Assembly (NCBI GenBank): GCA_018894105.1
Contig: CM032126.1
Span: 9,699,001-9,763,000 of the forward strand
Length of the DNA stretch: 64,000 nt
Direction: 5' to 3'
From: Jacaranda mimosifolia
Lineage: Eukaryota > Streptophyta > Magnoliopsida > Lamiales > Bignoniaceae
The translations under genes were made by a program, and so were the position numbers. Under the pieces are notes generated by a model that did no database searches, was not told the origin of the DNA, and was given only the letters and a program-made list of their open reading frames with translations. Numbering within the stretch: position 1 is the stretch's first letter; the number at the start of each line of letters is the position of its first letter. Of this stretch, positions 22,831-36,514 are shown piece by piece.

Positions 22831-25800
22831 CTACTCATCATCATCATCATCATGCGCGCCGTCGCCGTCGTCCTCATCCTCATCCCCATCCTCATCCCCA
22901 TCCTCAACCTCCATCTCTTTGTCTTCACATATCACTTGATTGTTTTCTAGATTTATTTTTTCATAAAGTCCCTTAATATCAAGTAAGTCACTAGTTGGAT
23001 TGGTATCAACAACTGCATTGACTATGGTAGGTGATTCTTCTAAAGGTACCTCCGCGACATAAAATTTATCCATCCTACTTCTTGGTCTTATTTTGATCAC
23101 AAATCGCTAATAGACTTTATCTCATTTAGCACTAGTAAGGTATATAATACAATCGAGATGCATGTTGAGCAACGATAAAAGGATCAAACTTTGGATATTT
23201 TTCATTTTTTTTTTTATCTCTATAATATCATGCTCTTTGTTTATCTTGATAATATGGTTAGACACTGAATCAAATCAATGATAGTTAAAGAGGAAAAGTT
23301 TCTTTTCAAGTACACCTGGATACTCTAGTAGGATTATTTCCTTTAGTTTTCCATAAAATTCTAATGATCCTTCACCTTTGAGACACACTCTAGAATTACA
23401 TGTCTTTTTATACTTTGTCAATGAATCTATACGAAATACATATCCATTAACAAAAAACGACATCATGTCTTGACTTGTCTCATAGGACCCCATGCTATAT
23501 CCTTCAAATATTGATTTTATACCATATTTTTTAGAGTGTGCACCTATAAATAATAGCAAAGAATTGAATAATTAATATAGTTTTTATTGGTTAACAAAGA
23601 GAATTATTTATTTTAAATTTTTGTGTACTTACATAGTTTTGGAACTTATTTACAAAATGATTCTCAACAGATTGCTCCACTTGAAGGTCACTGAGGAAGG
23701 GCCAATAATGTCGAAGGGATGCTTTATACATCCTAAAATATATTGAGTTTAAACATTAGTTTTCATTTTTTCAATTGAAACTTATTAATTAAAAATAAAT
23801 TTATATTGAATTGGAAAGCTTACTCAAGAAAAGGCACAACTTCATCACAATTTAAAAGAACTTGTAATGAGACAGCTTTTAACTCAGCATCATTCAACCA
23901 TCTACTAGTACACTTACCAGCAGGCAGTCTAGTTTAATTAAAAACTGACAAAGTACGTGGTTGTTGATCATTGTATCCCTCCTTTTCATTTCGTTTACTT
24001 CTCATACTCCTTGATTGAATGTGAGACTCGAAGTAATACGATAAAAAATATGTTGATTCTTGGGCTAGATATGCCTCACATATAGATCTCTCAACTTTAG
24101 CTCTACTTTTGACCATGCCTTTTAAATCATGTAAGAATTTGAAAAATGAAAATATATCATTATAAATATTTAATATGTACGGAATATTTATAGTATTTAC
24201 ACATTAGATTGATTATTTACCTCTCAAAAGGATACATCCATCTATATTGTACAGATCCACAAACAAGTGCATCATACAATAGTTGTACCATCAAGTGCTC
24301 CATTGAATAAAAAAAACCTGGTGGGAATATGCGTTCCAACTTACATAAGATAACAGGGATTTTTTTTCCAATTGCAATAAACTATCTTCACATAATTTTG
24401 TTGTGCATAACTCCCAAAAGAAAATCGTCTTAATTCATTTAAGGGCCTCCATACATTTTGTGATAACAAACTGAAGGCACTTGGTAGCAACCGTTGGATA
24501 AACACATGACAATCATGACTCTCCAACCCACGTAAGTTCAATTTTGTTTTATCAACATATCTTGCTAAATTTGAAGCATGCACATTCGGCATTTTAAGAT
24601 CCTCTAGCCAAGTACACAACTCCTTCCTTTGATCTATAGTTAAAGAAAAACAGGCTTTAGGTTTGACGTATTTCCCATTCGGTAAAAGTCTCAAATGTAA
24701 CCCCGATCTCCTACAATATTCCTCCAAGTCAAGTATTGCTTTCTCATTGTCCTTAGTCTTACCTTTGACATCCATCAAGTTATTAAGCATACTTTCAAAG
24801 ATATTCTTCTCGATATGCTTAACATCCAAATTATGGCGAACTAAGTTATCTTTCCAATAAGGCAACTCCCAGAATATACTTTGTTTCGTCCAATTATGTG
24901 ATACACCATATCCAGGTAATTTACTAGAAGTTACTAACAAGCCAGTAATTTTGGAAACACTACAAATCCTCTCGTATATTTGTTGACCGGTCAATCTAGG
25001 AGGTGCCTCCTAGGAGGTGCCTCCGATTATTCAATCATTCCCTTATAAAATGCATCTATGATCCGTAGGCAAGAACTGAAGATGACAATCAAACCAAGAT
25101 ACTTCTCCACCATTCTTCAATCTAAATGCCTTAGTTCGCTCTATGCAAATTGGACATGTTAATTTTCCTGCAGTCATCCAACCTGATAGCATACCATAAG
25201 CAGGAAAATCATTTATTCTCCACATGAAAGCTGCCCTCAATTGAAAGTTCTATTTTTTAGAAATGTCATAAGTTTCTACGCTCTCTTCCCATAACAACTT
25301 CAAGTCCTCAATTAAAGATTGTAAATAAACATCAATTCTACTCTTAGGATTATGTGGACTGGTTATTATACAAGTCGAGAACATGTAAAGAGTTGTCATG
25401 CACAATTAGGGAGGCAAGTTATATGGAGTTACAATAATCGATCAACATGAATATGGTGTAGCAAAATGACTAAAGGGGTTAAATCCATCTACACATAATC
25501 CACGCCTAGCATTTCTTGGCTCAGATGCAAAATTCGGTTGAGTTTCATCGAAATGCTTCCGAACAAACCCATCAAAAAGATGAAAAAAAATACCAGAACT
25601 TCTTTTGTTTTCAAAGTGTCACCTCATATGCTCGGCTGATTTCAAAGATGCATATAATCTTTTGAGCCAAGGAATTGGGGGTAAGTAATGCATCTTTTTG
25701 TAAGGAATTCACTTTCCCGTTTGATGACCTCTTACGGTTGGTTTAAAACAAGGATGAATGCAAAACTTAAATTTATTCAGACTGGCATCAATTGTGTAAA

Positions 25801-26530
25801 ACAACATACAACCATTGATACAACAATCGATCTTCATAGAACTTAACCCTAATTTTGAAATTAATTTCTTTGCTTGGTAAAAGTTATTCAGGACACAGTT
25901 TTCTAAAGGATTTGAGGATTTAATAAGTTTTGTCATTCGATCAAAACATCTTTGAGACATATTGTAGTTAGATTTTAAGCACATCATTTGTAGAGTTATA
26001 GACAACTCACAATGAGTTTCACAACCTAACCACAATTGTCGTTGGGCAACAACCAACATGTAATAAAAGGCTTGAGCATCTATGTTTGGAGGTTCCTCTC
26101 TATTCGGATTAATGCCTTCCTCATGATTGATTTCAGTATAAAAACTAGTTCTCATAGCATCATAAACCATGTTTTCATACCATTTGTTCGTGGCATCACC
26201 ACAAAAATGAGCATTACTAGGAGCTCCCCTATGCACCCAGAGGTTCAATCTCCCCATGTGCAATCCAATACCAATAATTAGGCTTGAACCCATATTTCAA
26301 TAAATGTACATGTGCTTCATCAGGTGCCAAAATTTTCAGATTCTTACATTTTGAACAAGACACCTTATTCCTCCATCTTTCGAACATTGAGTTTGGACAG
26401 ATGCACAATCAATAAAATTTTTCACCCCAACAACAAACTTTATTGTACAATCTTTTCGATTTGGCAAGAGCATATTATACATCCAACTATGTTTAGCATG
26501 AATATCCGTGTTCTGTAAAGGAGTAAATTC
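22831..26530 (-). pseudogene. CACTA TNP2-like transposase (broken)
   Basis: The minus-strand order fits the plant TNP2/TNPD family. A transposase-associated N-domain is at about 26,490-26,330 (SWMYNMLLPNRKDCTIKF, GVKNFIDCAS). A conserved central part is at 26,293-25,709 (DAQAFYYMLVVAQRQLW, CVLNNFYQAKKLISKLGLSS). TNP2 proper is at 25,240-25,043 (FMWRINDFPAYGMLSGW, KLTCPICI) and 24,994-24,341 (DVKHIEKNIFESMLNNLMDV, LPSAFSLLSQNVWRPLNE), joining a DUF4218-like domain (24,320-23,934, ending VERSICEAYLAQESTYFLSY). A DUF4216-like domain is at 23,559-23,275 and an acidic tail ends at 22,831 (DGDEDGDEDEDDGDG). The encoded enzyme would cut at CACTA ends. Frameshifts at most joins, some perhaps introns, suggest a dead copy. 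Confidence 0.88.
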
Positions 26531-26782
26531 ATTAAAAGTGATCTCAATTTGAAATGATGCAAAAGCAATTTTATTATAAATATTTAGATTTTCATAAAAC
26601 TATTTGATTATTTGCTTTATTAATATATGTTTGTTGGAAAGTAATTGCTTATAGTATAGTGTATTTAGAGATGAATTTATTATTTAGAGATGAATATATT
26701 TAGCAAATAAAAGAAATGAAGACTAATCGACAAAAGGATGAAATGATGAACTAACAATTGAAGTGGGCAAACAAATTATTTA

Positions 26783-27115
26783 GGGTATGTTTGATTTGGT
26801 ATATTAACATCCACAATGGCTTTTAATATAGGATAATCTCTTGTTTGATATGGAAGATGAGATTTGCAGGCCAGCCCGTAATTTATCCAAGGCCCATACT
26901 GTAGATACAATTAATAGCTATTGAAGTAGTGGATTTGGGAGTGAGATTATGTAATCTCAACCCTCTTTCAAATGTGATTAGGATGTAAATATCAAAATTA
27001 TTCCTCAAATTCATGTATTATTCCATTTATGTATTTCATTATTCCTCTAGCAAGAATTTTTCACCAAGGACAATTTTGTCATCACAAAAATAATAATGTG
27101 TATCAAACACCTCCC
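26783..27115. mobile_element. possible PIF/Harbinger-like MITE
   Basis: The ends GGGTATGTTTGATTTGG and the inverse of GGGAGGTGTTTGATACAC are similar inverted repeats around 333 bp of non-coding sequence. TTA precedes the left end, as expected for Tourist/PIF elements, but the right flank is AAA rather than TTA or TAA. The call is therefore tentative. It lies upstream of the CACTA transposase gene. Confidence 0.4.
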
Positions 27116-28017
27116 AAAAATAAAATATCAAAATTGCCCAAAAAAAAGACTCAACTTAATGAGTAGCATCATTTCAATTGAAAATAATTAATAATATTCG
27201 TAAACACATAATGACACATAAACACTCTCCCTTATGCATATCATCATCATACAAGAAATTAAAAATCAATCAGCAACAAATGAGAAGGCTCCACCCCTTC
27301 TCCCAACATCTCATCCTCCTTCTTAATTCCACTAATTCTAAACATTTCTAATGTATTGTAGTAAAAAAATATATAAAATCAAAACAAAGTATCCAAACTT
27401 ACCTCTAAATGTTGTACTCAAATCAACACTCACAAAAGATATCCACCATAGTCGAGATAGCCTACATCATTAGGCACGTGTTACAAGTGCACATATTTAT
27501 TCATAAATCATAATTCCATAAACTAAATTAGGACTTAAAAATTTAATACAATTCAATATATAGTACCATAAAATTTAACTCAATCAAAATTCTAATAAAA
27601 TTTTTAAAAACATAACTCTAACAAATATAACATTTGAAATGAATATAAAATTTAACTCAAATTTCAACTAATACATAAATCATTATTTATGTTAAATCAA
27701 ATTATTATACCAAAAATAATAAATTATTATTTGAGTTTAACTAACACATAAATCAAATTTTAACTAATGGATATAATTAACTGAAACATAATGGAAATAA
27801 CTGAAACATAATCAAATTTTAACATAATTAAGAAAATTACCTCAATTAATGGAGATAACGCAAAATGCAAACTCTCCAAACCTGAAAAAATAAACAAACA
27901 ACCTTTAGTATTTTTTTAAAATTAAAACTAATTTTAAAAAAAAACTTATTCCAGATCTGGCCGCCAAATTGCGATGGATTTTTTTGGTCGCCAAAAGCAG
28001 TTTTTTTAGTAGTGAGG

Positions 28018-29586
28018 GGAAACCCAAGAAGTTGGAGAACAAAATAGGACTTGAAGATATAATTAACACATATAACTGGGTAAATGAAAAGCTTCTATCC
28101 ACTTTAGTTAGCTCTATACTTCCCAACGATTGTGGACAAGTATTTGGGCAGCAAGACGTTGAACGTCACACTCAGTGCATTACCGAAGCGGTACTCTCAA
28201 TATCGTTGTACTTTCTTTTTCTTGGTTTTCTGAATTCAATTCTGGGCATTTGTAACTTGTAGGGCTCTGCATGTCATTTATATATTTAAGTCTCCCCAGT
28301 TCTTATAATGCATATCCATTTGATTGTACTATGTATTAGGGAAATATTTTGTATTCTATAGTTCCATTAGATTTTTTAACCCCCTCCCGCCCCCCACCCA
28401 AAGCTTGACTCTATGTGCACAATTGCAATTTTCCTCATTTTCTTTGTTCAGTTGCAGTTGGAATTTGGTGTGCTATTTTATATGTTTTCACATACTATCA
28501 GGAAAAGTACAACCAAAGGGTCAAGGGTCAAGGGTCAAGGAAAAGCTTCAAATGGAATGAATACTAAGCCAAAAAATGATTCAAAGCAGAAACCAGAAGT
28601 TAACATAAATGTTGGATTATCTGAACGCGCTCCATGGTTCTGTAGGTATGTCTAGCTTGTGCATGTATTAAATGGTTCGCCTTCATGTGTGTATTTGGTT
28701 TATCTGTCAAGTAAGAACCTGATCGGTGAAAGGAAAACTTGGTCATCAAACTCAATTTTTTATTGTGTCGAGGTGTTGCCTAGAGGGATGGTGGGGGCCC
28801 ACTCAAACAGTTTATTTAAAATGAAAATCAAGACCCAGCCTGCAAGCTTCTATTTTACGATAATTTTTGGATTGGCTCTCTCTTACTTGGGTGTTCTAGA
28901 GATTCAATGTGTTGAGTAGTTTGTTTAGTCTGTCATGTCAGTAGACTGTGTAACAATGCTCCTATCTTGATTTTGCAAAGCATGTGTTTTCTTTATAGCA
29001 TGGGCTACTGTCTAACAGTATGCAGAAGTTGCTATCTGTTCCACTCATTACTTCTATAATTGTTTGGAATTGAGGATCAGTTGCAAGTGCCTCAACCCTG
29101 GGACAGATTCTCAAACGAGATGTTCTAAGTTCCATAGATAATTGGTGTAGGTTTATATGGTTGGTCTCTCTGTTATTTGGCATTTGTCACTTCTGGAATT
29201 TCACTCTCATCTATTTCACATGCTTCTTAGATATTCCAAGACGCTGCTTATTTATGATTAGGGGAGTGTATAGATTCCTCTTGCCTTGTGTTCTTTTAGT
29301 ACTATATGATACTTTCTTGTTCTTGATCTGTTGCTATTTCTTATTTTTTTTCTCATTTTCTTAGTCATTGTATGATCTGTCTGACTAGTTTCTTGAATGT
29401 TATGCAGATAAATTCAAGCTCTCGATTTATTGTTGATGGGAAATTTGTGCAGCTAGCCGCCAGCACCTAAGAAGGGCCTTACATCCTGTTGAAATGAATT
29501 CTTGAATTGGACCCGGAAGAACTGCATCTGCAGAATAGAACTTGCTAAATACATAGGAAATTTTTGGTTTTGGATTTTTTACATAA
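28018..29586 (+). other. possible exons of an unidentified host gene
   Basis: Three open blocks look like coding exons rather than transposon: 28,018-28,190 (IGLEDIINTYNWVNEKLLST, ILPNDCGQVFGQQDVERHTQ); 28,499-28,645, bounded by ATCAG and AG|GTATGT (EVNINVGLSERAPWFCR at its end); and 29,408-29,470 after ATGCAG, ending SSRFIVDGKFVQLAAST and a stop. The splice phases of these blocks do not all match, and I do not recognise the protein. The CACTA borders the first block and the Helitron begins about 115 bp after the final stop codon. A degraded gene or chance frames remain possible. Confidence 0.3.
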
Positions 29587-29624
29587 CTAGAAATGTACAC
29601 GTGCGTTGCGCGTGGCTTGTTAAT

Positions 29625-31165
29625 TTTATATTTAATTGATATACAAAATATTACTTAAGTAATTCATATCCAGTGTATCTTGACAATTCCATAATTCTGG
29701 TAGCATAATACAACTGAAAAATTAAATTGATAAAAGTATATAAATTTATACTTAGTTGGGTCATAGTGTTTCTTTGTCATCCACTTGAATGAAAACCTAA
29801 AAAAAAAATTATAAAGGAAATATATTAAACTTTAAAGAAGTTTAAAATCAAAAATCCAACAAAATCTACCATTTATTAAATTAAATGGAAAATTTGTAAG
29901 AAGTAAGTGTATATTTTGAAGCATAAAATGTAATGAGGAACTGAGTAGTAAATGTAAGAACTGTGTAAAAGTTTTGTGTTGACTTACATTTAGATGTTTG
30001 AGTCTTGTGGTATTGCCACTTCTTTATTTACTCATACTGCAATGAAAGATAATTTTCTATAAATTTTGGTTTGAAAGTGCACGAATGTGAACTGCGTGGG
30101 GGAAAGAAAAAAAAGTCCCTACTTTTTTTAAGGATGAAAACCCTAATTTTTATTTTTTTTTGTAATTTATAAAATCCCTAAACTCTATGATATATATATA
30201 TATATATACAAGAACATAAATATAATCCTACTGATTAATTATTGTAAAATCCAGAAAGAAAATCCTAATTACTGTTAAAGATATAAAAATCTAAAATACT
30301 TTTTGTTAGAAAATCCAAAGTACCTAAAAAAATTCAAACTGCCAACAAAAAAATTAGATTATGATTCTAATTCTTTATCCATACTGCAATGGAAGATAAT
30401 TTTCTATAAATTTGATTTGAAAGTCCTACATGAATGAAGAAAAGAAAGTGGGCTTTATTTTTTCTCAATCAAAAGTTCATGAGATGAATCCTTTTTTTTT
30501 TTCTTTTTTGTCTAAAATCATTTTTTTCCCAAGCAAAGAAACTATCAAATGCACAAATTTTGAGTTAAGTGGCTGAAGGGTATTTTTAGAATATTGAGTA
30601 AAATATACACAAACTTTCTCTCTTCTCTTTTTCATCCATTGCCATTAAGTTGAGCGGGCTCTTTGTTACATTTGATAGTATAGGGGGTTGTTTGTGATTA
30701 GCAGTATAGTTCATAGGGGCAAAGTGCATTTAACCCAATATTATATGCTGAGTTTGGGATATCTTATGAAAGATTTATCAGTAAAATCAATATAGTGAAT
30801 CTCAATTCCCAAAGCGTACTAAATAGTCGGATGCCGATTCAAAATTGTCTATCAATGAACACCTGAAAGAGCCCATTACATTAGAACCATCTTACCTACC
30901 ACACCACCATATATTCAAGTTCTTATGCAAAGAATTACGATTAAGAGTACTTGAATTAATACTATTTTAAAAAGGAAAAAAAATTAAAAAATCATGTTAA
31001 TTAATTACTCAATTGCTTCACGTATACAACAGAGGTGGTCATAAATGTCGTTCTTCCTCTTGTAATCTTTAATTGTTGTAGACATTGGTAAGTATCATTT
31101 CTATTCTCATCGAACCCTGGAATTGAAGTGAGCATTTATTAATTTTGGAATGATGATAAGTCCTA
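29625..31165 (-). other. Helitron 3' non-coding region
   Basis: AT-rich, without genes. It holds a (TA)n run at about 30,189-30,209 and a direct repeat of about 42 bp (around 30,036-30,077 and 30,379-30,424, shared GATAATTTTCTATAAATTT). It joins the helicase stop to the terminal hairpin. Confidence 0.6.
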
Positions 31166-31169
31166 TATA

Positions 31170-34100
31170 TCATAAAAAATAGATAATGTTAGTACCTACA
31201 TTTAAAACTTCTTTGTAGACAACATTTTTTGTGCACATTTTCGCGATAGCATTGGCAATATCTGGTTTGATCAAGACTTTTGTTGTAGATAGTGATGTTC
31301 CTCTAGAAAGAGCTACATATAATTGGCCATGATAAAAGACTGATTGTGGCAAATAGATTCCTACATTTGAAATTGTTTGGCCTGTGCTTTATTAATTGTC
31401 ATAGCAAAGCAAAGTCTAATTGGGAATTGTTTATGCTTGAATTTGAATGGGTAGCCTTCATTTTCAGACGGCAAAAGTGGTATTCCAAGTATAAATACAT
31501 GTTTGCCACTGTGCTGACCAAATACAATCTTTGCATCAAGTATGTTATTCTTGAAATCTCTGCATACCATTCTCATACCATTACACAATCCATTTGATGG
31601 ATATAAATTCCTCAAAAGGATTATTGGGCAATTTTTTTCAGTACCAACTTGTGTGGAGGCAAACTATTTGGAGTCAAAGAGAGTTAAGAAATTCCTCTTC
31701 ATACTGATTATTTGTATCATCAACAGCTTCATCAAAACTGCTAAATGTTCTTGCGTCTCTAGGAAATATAGAGATCACCTTTCCATTTAGTTTATCAACA
31801 TCTTCATTTCTAGCTGTTAGTATTGCTCGACTTGTCATGTAATTGGTTGAATCAACATTCTTCCTCAAACCTGGGAAAATTTCACTAATAAGTCGTTCTG
31901 TAGAGTTTTCTTCATTATCATACTTGATAATTATCTCTTTAGGAATATTTATGTTTCCATCAGCATTAGTTGGTTCCTCCCCATTTCCAACACTAAGTAA
32001 GAAATTACTAAATTGATTGTCACTTGTAGCTCTCATATTTCTTCACAAAGTAATTTTTGTCATTTTTACTCTATAGTTTTGATTTCACCAAGCTTGCAGA
32101 AATTATTTGATGAATTGTAGCCCTTGGAACAACTGGTAACATTTGTTTAAAGTCTCCACCAAAGACCATCACTTTTCCACCAAAATACTCATCGTTTCCT
32201 ATTATGTCCTTAAGACAATCATCAACATTTTCAATTGCCCATCTCTTAACCATGAGAGGTTCATCCCATATTAACAATTTTGCTTGATGCAATAGCTTTG
32301 CAGCTCTACTTTAGTTGGATATAGTGCACTTGCTTGATTCATTTACATCTATTGGTATTTTGAAACATGAATGTCTTGTTCACCCTCCTAGCATTATTGC
32401 AGCTGCAACTTCTATTTGTTTTTTAGATCTAAGATGAGCAAGTCATGCACGATACAAAAATGTTTTGCTAGTACCTCCTGGTCCATCAATAAAGAACATG
32501 CCACCTTTGCCATTTTGTACACACTCTAAAATCATTATGAAAACACTAAGTTGTTTAGGATTCAACTTTAGTAGGGTTTCATAATCTTCGAAAGGTATTT
32601 CTATTAACATCTCATCTTGTATCTCTCTTGGCAAATTACTGCAGACATTACTGGTGCCAATTGGAATGCTTGGAGGATCATATGAATGTATGATTTTCCC
32701 CATGCTTTCTAAAAAAAAGTTCACACCTTACAAGGTTTTGGCTAGTTGTAGCTCAACTGAAGTTCCTGATTCTTTTTTGAAATCTTCAGAAAATGCTTCA
32801 AAGTATGTATCCTAAAGATTTCTTACATCTGTTGCAGCACAATAGACCAATATAACTACAAATAATCTTCACAATTCATGTGGCATTTGAAAACTAATGG
32901 CTTCATCTAGACAATCAACAATACTTCGATCTAATTATAACAATCCTCTTTTTTGTGCTTCTTCCTTGAAGCTTGAGCATCTTAACCCATTTACTATTAG
33001 CAAATGTTGAAAAGATGTTGGCCCTTTGACATGATTTAAAAGTAATATGAGGTAATATATTTCTCCTTCTATGGGATTTGCGGTATGTATACGACCTATC
33101 ACATTTATTTTCTTCCTTTTGTTCCAACATTTACGTTACTTGTCCCAAACATAATGTTCTAGAAATTCTCCGTAAATATTTCCTTACCTCTTTAGTTTTT
33201 GAACATATAGAGAAATATTCCATAAGCATTGTTTCTGAGACGTGATCCAATTTGAGAATGTTCTGTAAATTTTAGTTTGCCCAATAAGTGACAGATTGTG
33301 GATTTGGGAGATAAAGTTGCAAATCAATAATTGCTGGATATATTTCATTCAAATTGAATTCAAAAATTCTCCACATTGCTTCTTCAGCAGAGACCCACCT
33401 AGCATCTTGAAAATGCTTGATTTCATCAATCGTATTTTCATCATCATCGTACGTTATATTAATGGCAACTCTATCATGCCCCTTGTAGATATATTTGTCT
33501 AAGTACTTCACTGTTGTCACTCCCAAACATATCTGTACGTTGATATGACAATTATACCTAAATAAGAGATATGGATTGTAAGGCACTACCCACTAGTTAT
33601 TGGATTGTGCATTACGAACTTCAACCATCATTCCAGTTTTTCTCCTTCTGTAAATCGAATACCCATCTTTTCCTTGAATTGTACTCTCACAATATGGTCG
33701 TGGATAATGATATTTCCATTTTCCATCAATCATACAAGAATTGTTGCTTTTTTTTTTTCCTCTCCACATGGTCCATGCATCACATGCTTAAGAACCAAGT
33801 CATAGAGTGCAGGTTGTTTTTCTGGATCTAGAAGTTCTGCACAGACAAATCTGTCAAAGCACTCTGGACTTGTAATTTTGTAGTCAGGCTTTAGAATTAT
33901 CAACATATGAGCATGTGGGAATCCTCTTTTTTGAAATTCAATCACATGTACATGTGCAGTTACCTTTCCAAATATCTCCTTTTTAAATAATTGGTCTTTC
34001 AAATCTTGTAATTTTGCCCAAAAAATTCTCGAATTTAAATCTGGTCGATCTTGAGCTTTTTGCGCATCATACAAATATTCTTGTATTTCTTTCCATTTTG

Positions 34101-36011
34101 GATTGCTAGTCATTGTAATAAAAAAATCTGGTTTTCCAATCTTTGGACCAATGTCAATGCATCAAGATATCTACGCCACATAGATAGCTGTTCGGACCAA
34201 TGAGAGAATATACAAGTCAAAAATTTAGGAAGAGATATTACTATATTGTTTGATTTCATTTTGATATATGTATTTAAATTTATATATATATATATATACC
34301 TTCTCATTCTTGCAAAAGAATATCCTCCGCAGAAGAAAGTTGATCTCCATTAAAGTTATCAGCATCATGTGCATTATCTGCTGAAAAGTATTACATCAAA
34401 CGCAATTAGTGAATATATAAAGCAAGACCTAATAGGAGATAAAATATTATGTTACGTAATACTTTTGCATATTATGCATGATTTGAAAAGAGATATTATT
34501 ATATAAGAAGTTGTTGCTTTGTGGTGCTTGTAGAACAGGATTATGTGTTGCAGAACCAATTTTGAGTATATAATTATCAATATCCATAGAATTTTTTAGA
34601 ATGAATTATAACTGGATTGATATAGTATATCTATTAATAGAGAATAAAAAATAAATAATTATCATTTTCCAATGTTAGAGTAATAAACAATGAATAATAT
34701 AAAGAACAGAAGACAACCTATTTGTTGTTCTTCAATGATGGTTGCCGCCCGAATAGATTCATTCTTTTAGGTTGAATAATTGGACATTTTGGCACATCTT
34801 TTTGAATATTTTGGTGTCATCCTATATCACCTCTTGGGAAAAGAAGTGAATACTGAAATGGATCATAACATCCATAATAGTGCTTTATTTTGTGTTGATG
34901 ACCTGAATGCACATGGACAACAATATCTCATTCCATCGATGTATTAGGATTATTTCCTTTGACCCATATAGCTACAACTTGATCAGCACTTGGGGAATTT
35001 TAAATTCGCTAATCTAATTTCACATTTTTTGAGATATGCAGCTGAACATCATTCATTGAAAGGTAATCTTTTTTTAATCTTCTGAAGATTTTTGCATATG
35101 GATTTACCTCCATAAGTTTTATAAGTTTCCTTACAATTGCTTCTGATGAGTCTGATTTTTCTAATATCTTTATTCTATTCTCAGCCTCATTTTCAATTTC
35201 AAAAAAATACAATTGAAAATTATCAGGGCCTTTTTCATCTGGAACTAAGCCTGGTAGATCATGATATACCATACCCTGTGCTCAGAAAGTATAAACCCCA
35301 TGTCTTACAAATGCAAGCTCTTTATCTAATTTTACACCAAATGAGGTAAAAGAGATTATGCAGTTTAAGACTTGAATATTATTTCTAAAGTTTACGGCTT
35401 TTTCTGATTGAGAAGTATACAGGTCATACAATTCACCTGGCATTTGAATCGGAGCAAGCACAATTTTTCCATTGTCACATCAAAATGTGCGAGGCTAATG
35501 TTCAAATCTTTCAGCAGTGCAATGGATGTAATTATGTACATTTTCCAATTCATGAATCTCTGAACACACAGGGTCATAGATTGTCAAACCTAATCAAAAA
35601 ATTAGATTAAAACTTAAAATATCTAAAAAAAATTATGTGCATAATATTATGTGTATTAAAAAACCATAGAGTATATATATGGTATTTACTGAAAAGTACC
35701 AACCTGTTGATCGATAAGGGATCATTTGTGCTCTTAAAAGCCATTTAGTTGCAGACTTCTGAGATGATTTAATTGACTTCCTCATTTTTTTGGACTTCTT
35801 AACTTTATCTATGTTCCTGCCTCTCTATAGTACTTAGTGTTGTATATTTTCTCTTCATCATTTCTTGTCTTTGTTGTCGAGATTCATCTATTATAATAGT
35901 ATCATTAGAAAATTTTATAAATAGAGCTAAAAATAGCAATGAGTTTTTTTGGCATAAGCATATATGATAATGTTTCAAATATATATTTTGAAATATTAAA
36001 TGTTGAATCAA
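31170..36011 (-). pseudogene. Helitron Rep-helicase (RepHel), many frameshifts
   Basis: The order on the minus strand is canonical. The N-region is at 35,577-35,009 (QMPGELYDLYTSQSEKA, FTSFGVKLD, NPYAKIFRRLKKD). The Helitron_like_N/Rep domain is at 34,113-33,730 with the HUH motif in EFQKRGFPHAHMLIIL (about 33,895-33,945), and the tyrosine region is in YLDKYIYKGHDR (about 33,470-33,505). The PIF1 helicase follows: Walker A GPGGTSKTF near 32,465, where the usual GTGKT has serine; Walker B-like LIWDEPLM near 32,270; GGDFKQMLPVVP near 32,140; MTINKAQAKQF at 31,365-31,400; and QLYVALSRGTS near 31,290-31,325. It would nick, unwind and copy the element by rolling circle. At least six frame changes and altered helicase motifs make it inactive. 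Confidence 0.92.
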
Positions 36012-36514
36012 TTATACCTAAAGTTGAATTCAGAACTATGTTGACGTATTACCATCTTAAGAACTCTTTGCTGAAAAATAGATCAATGAGAATATGTGAA
36101 TTGGAAAAAAATAAAATAAAATATATTTTGAAAACTAAATTTTTTTAAAGATATGACTTATGTATAAATTTTGTATTGTAATAATAATTATTAATAGTAG
36201 TTTAAATTATTGAATTATTTTATTTGGATCGTGGTTCAAGGAATTTTTAGTTTTCAATTTATTGTGTATTGCATTTAATAAATTGAATATGCTTCTATTT
36301 TTGCTTCATTTTAATTTAAATTATATTTTTATTAGTAGATATAGTTTTGTGGAATAAAAATAAAGATAAGAATATTTTAGGCATATCACTTGTAAATAAT
36401 ATAAAAATGAATTATGATTTATTAATATTGTAGAAAGGATTATTATTTTATTAATAATATTAAAATTTTCAAATTTTAGTTGAGCTTAAAAATATAAAAA
36501 TATTCAAATATTAT

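Larger units (their letters stand above)
19519..28014 (-). mobile_element. CACTA (En/Spm) DNA transposon, inactive
   Basis: The ends are CACTACTAAAAAAACTACTT at 19,519 and its near-complement ending TTTTTTTAGTAGTG at 28,014. The terminal inverted repeat is about 22 bp with one or two differences. A 3-bp target duplication, AGG, flanks both ends (19,516-19,518 and 28,015-28,017), exactly as expected for CACTA elements. Both genes lie on the minus strand: a TNP2-like transposase (about 26,530-22,831), then a Transposase_24-like gene (about 22,670-21,058). Reading frames are broken. A hAT-like element (19,868-20,695) and a possible MITE (26,783-27,115) are inserted in it. Confidence 0.93.
29587..36200 (-). 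mobile_element. Helitron, autonomous type, broken
   Basis: On the minus strand the 3' terminus is at 29,587. It shows a GC-rich imperfect hairpin (GCCACGCGCAACGCACGTG), a short spacer, and a CTAG end followed by T, as Helitrons insert between A and T and end in CTRR. Upstream on the same strand lies a Rep-helicase gene (36,011-31,170). The 5' TC end could not be placed. It lies beyond 36,011, perhaps past the MULE insertion at 36.5-38.6 kb, so the high-coordinate limit given is nominal. Confidence 0.85.
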
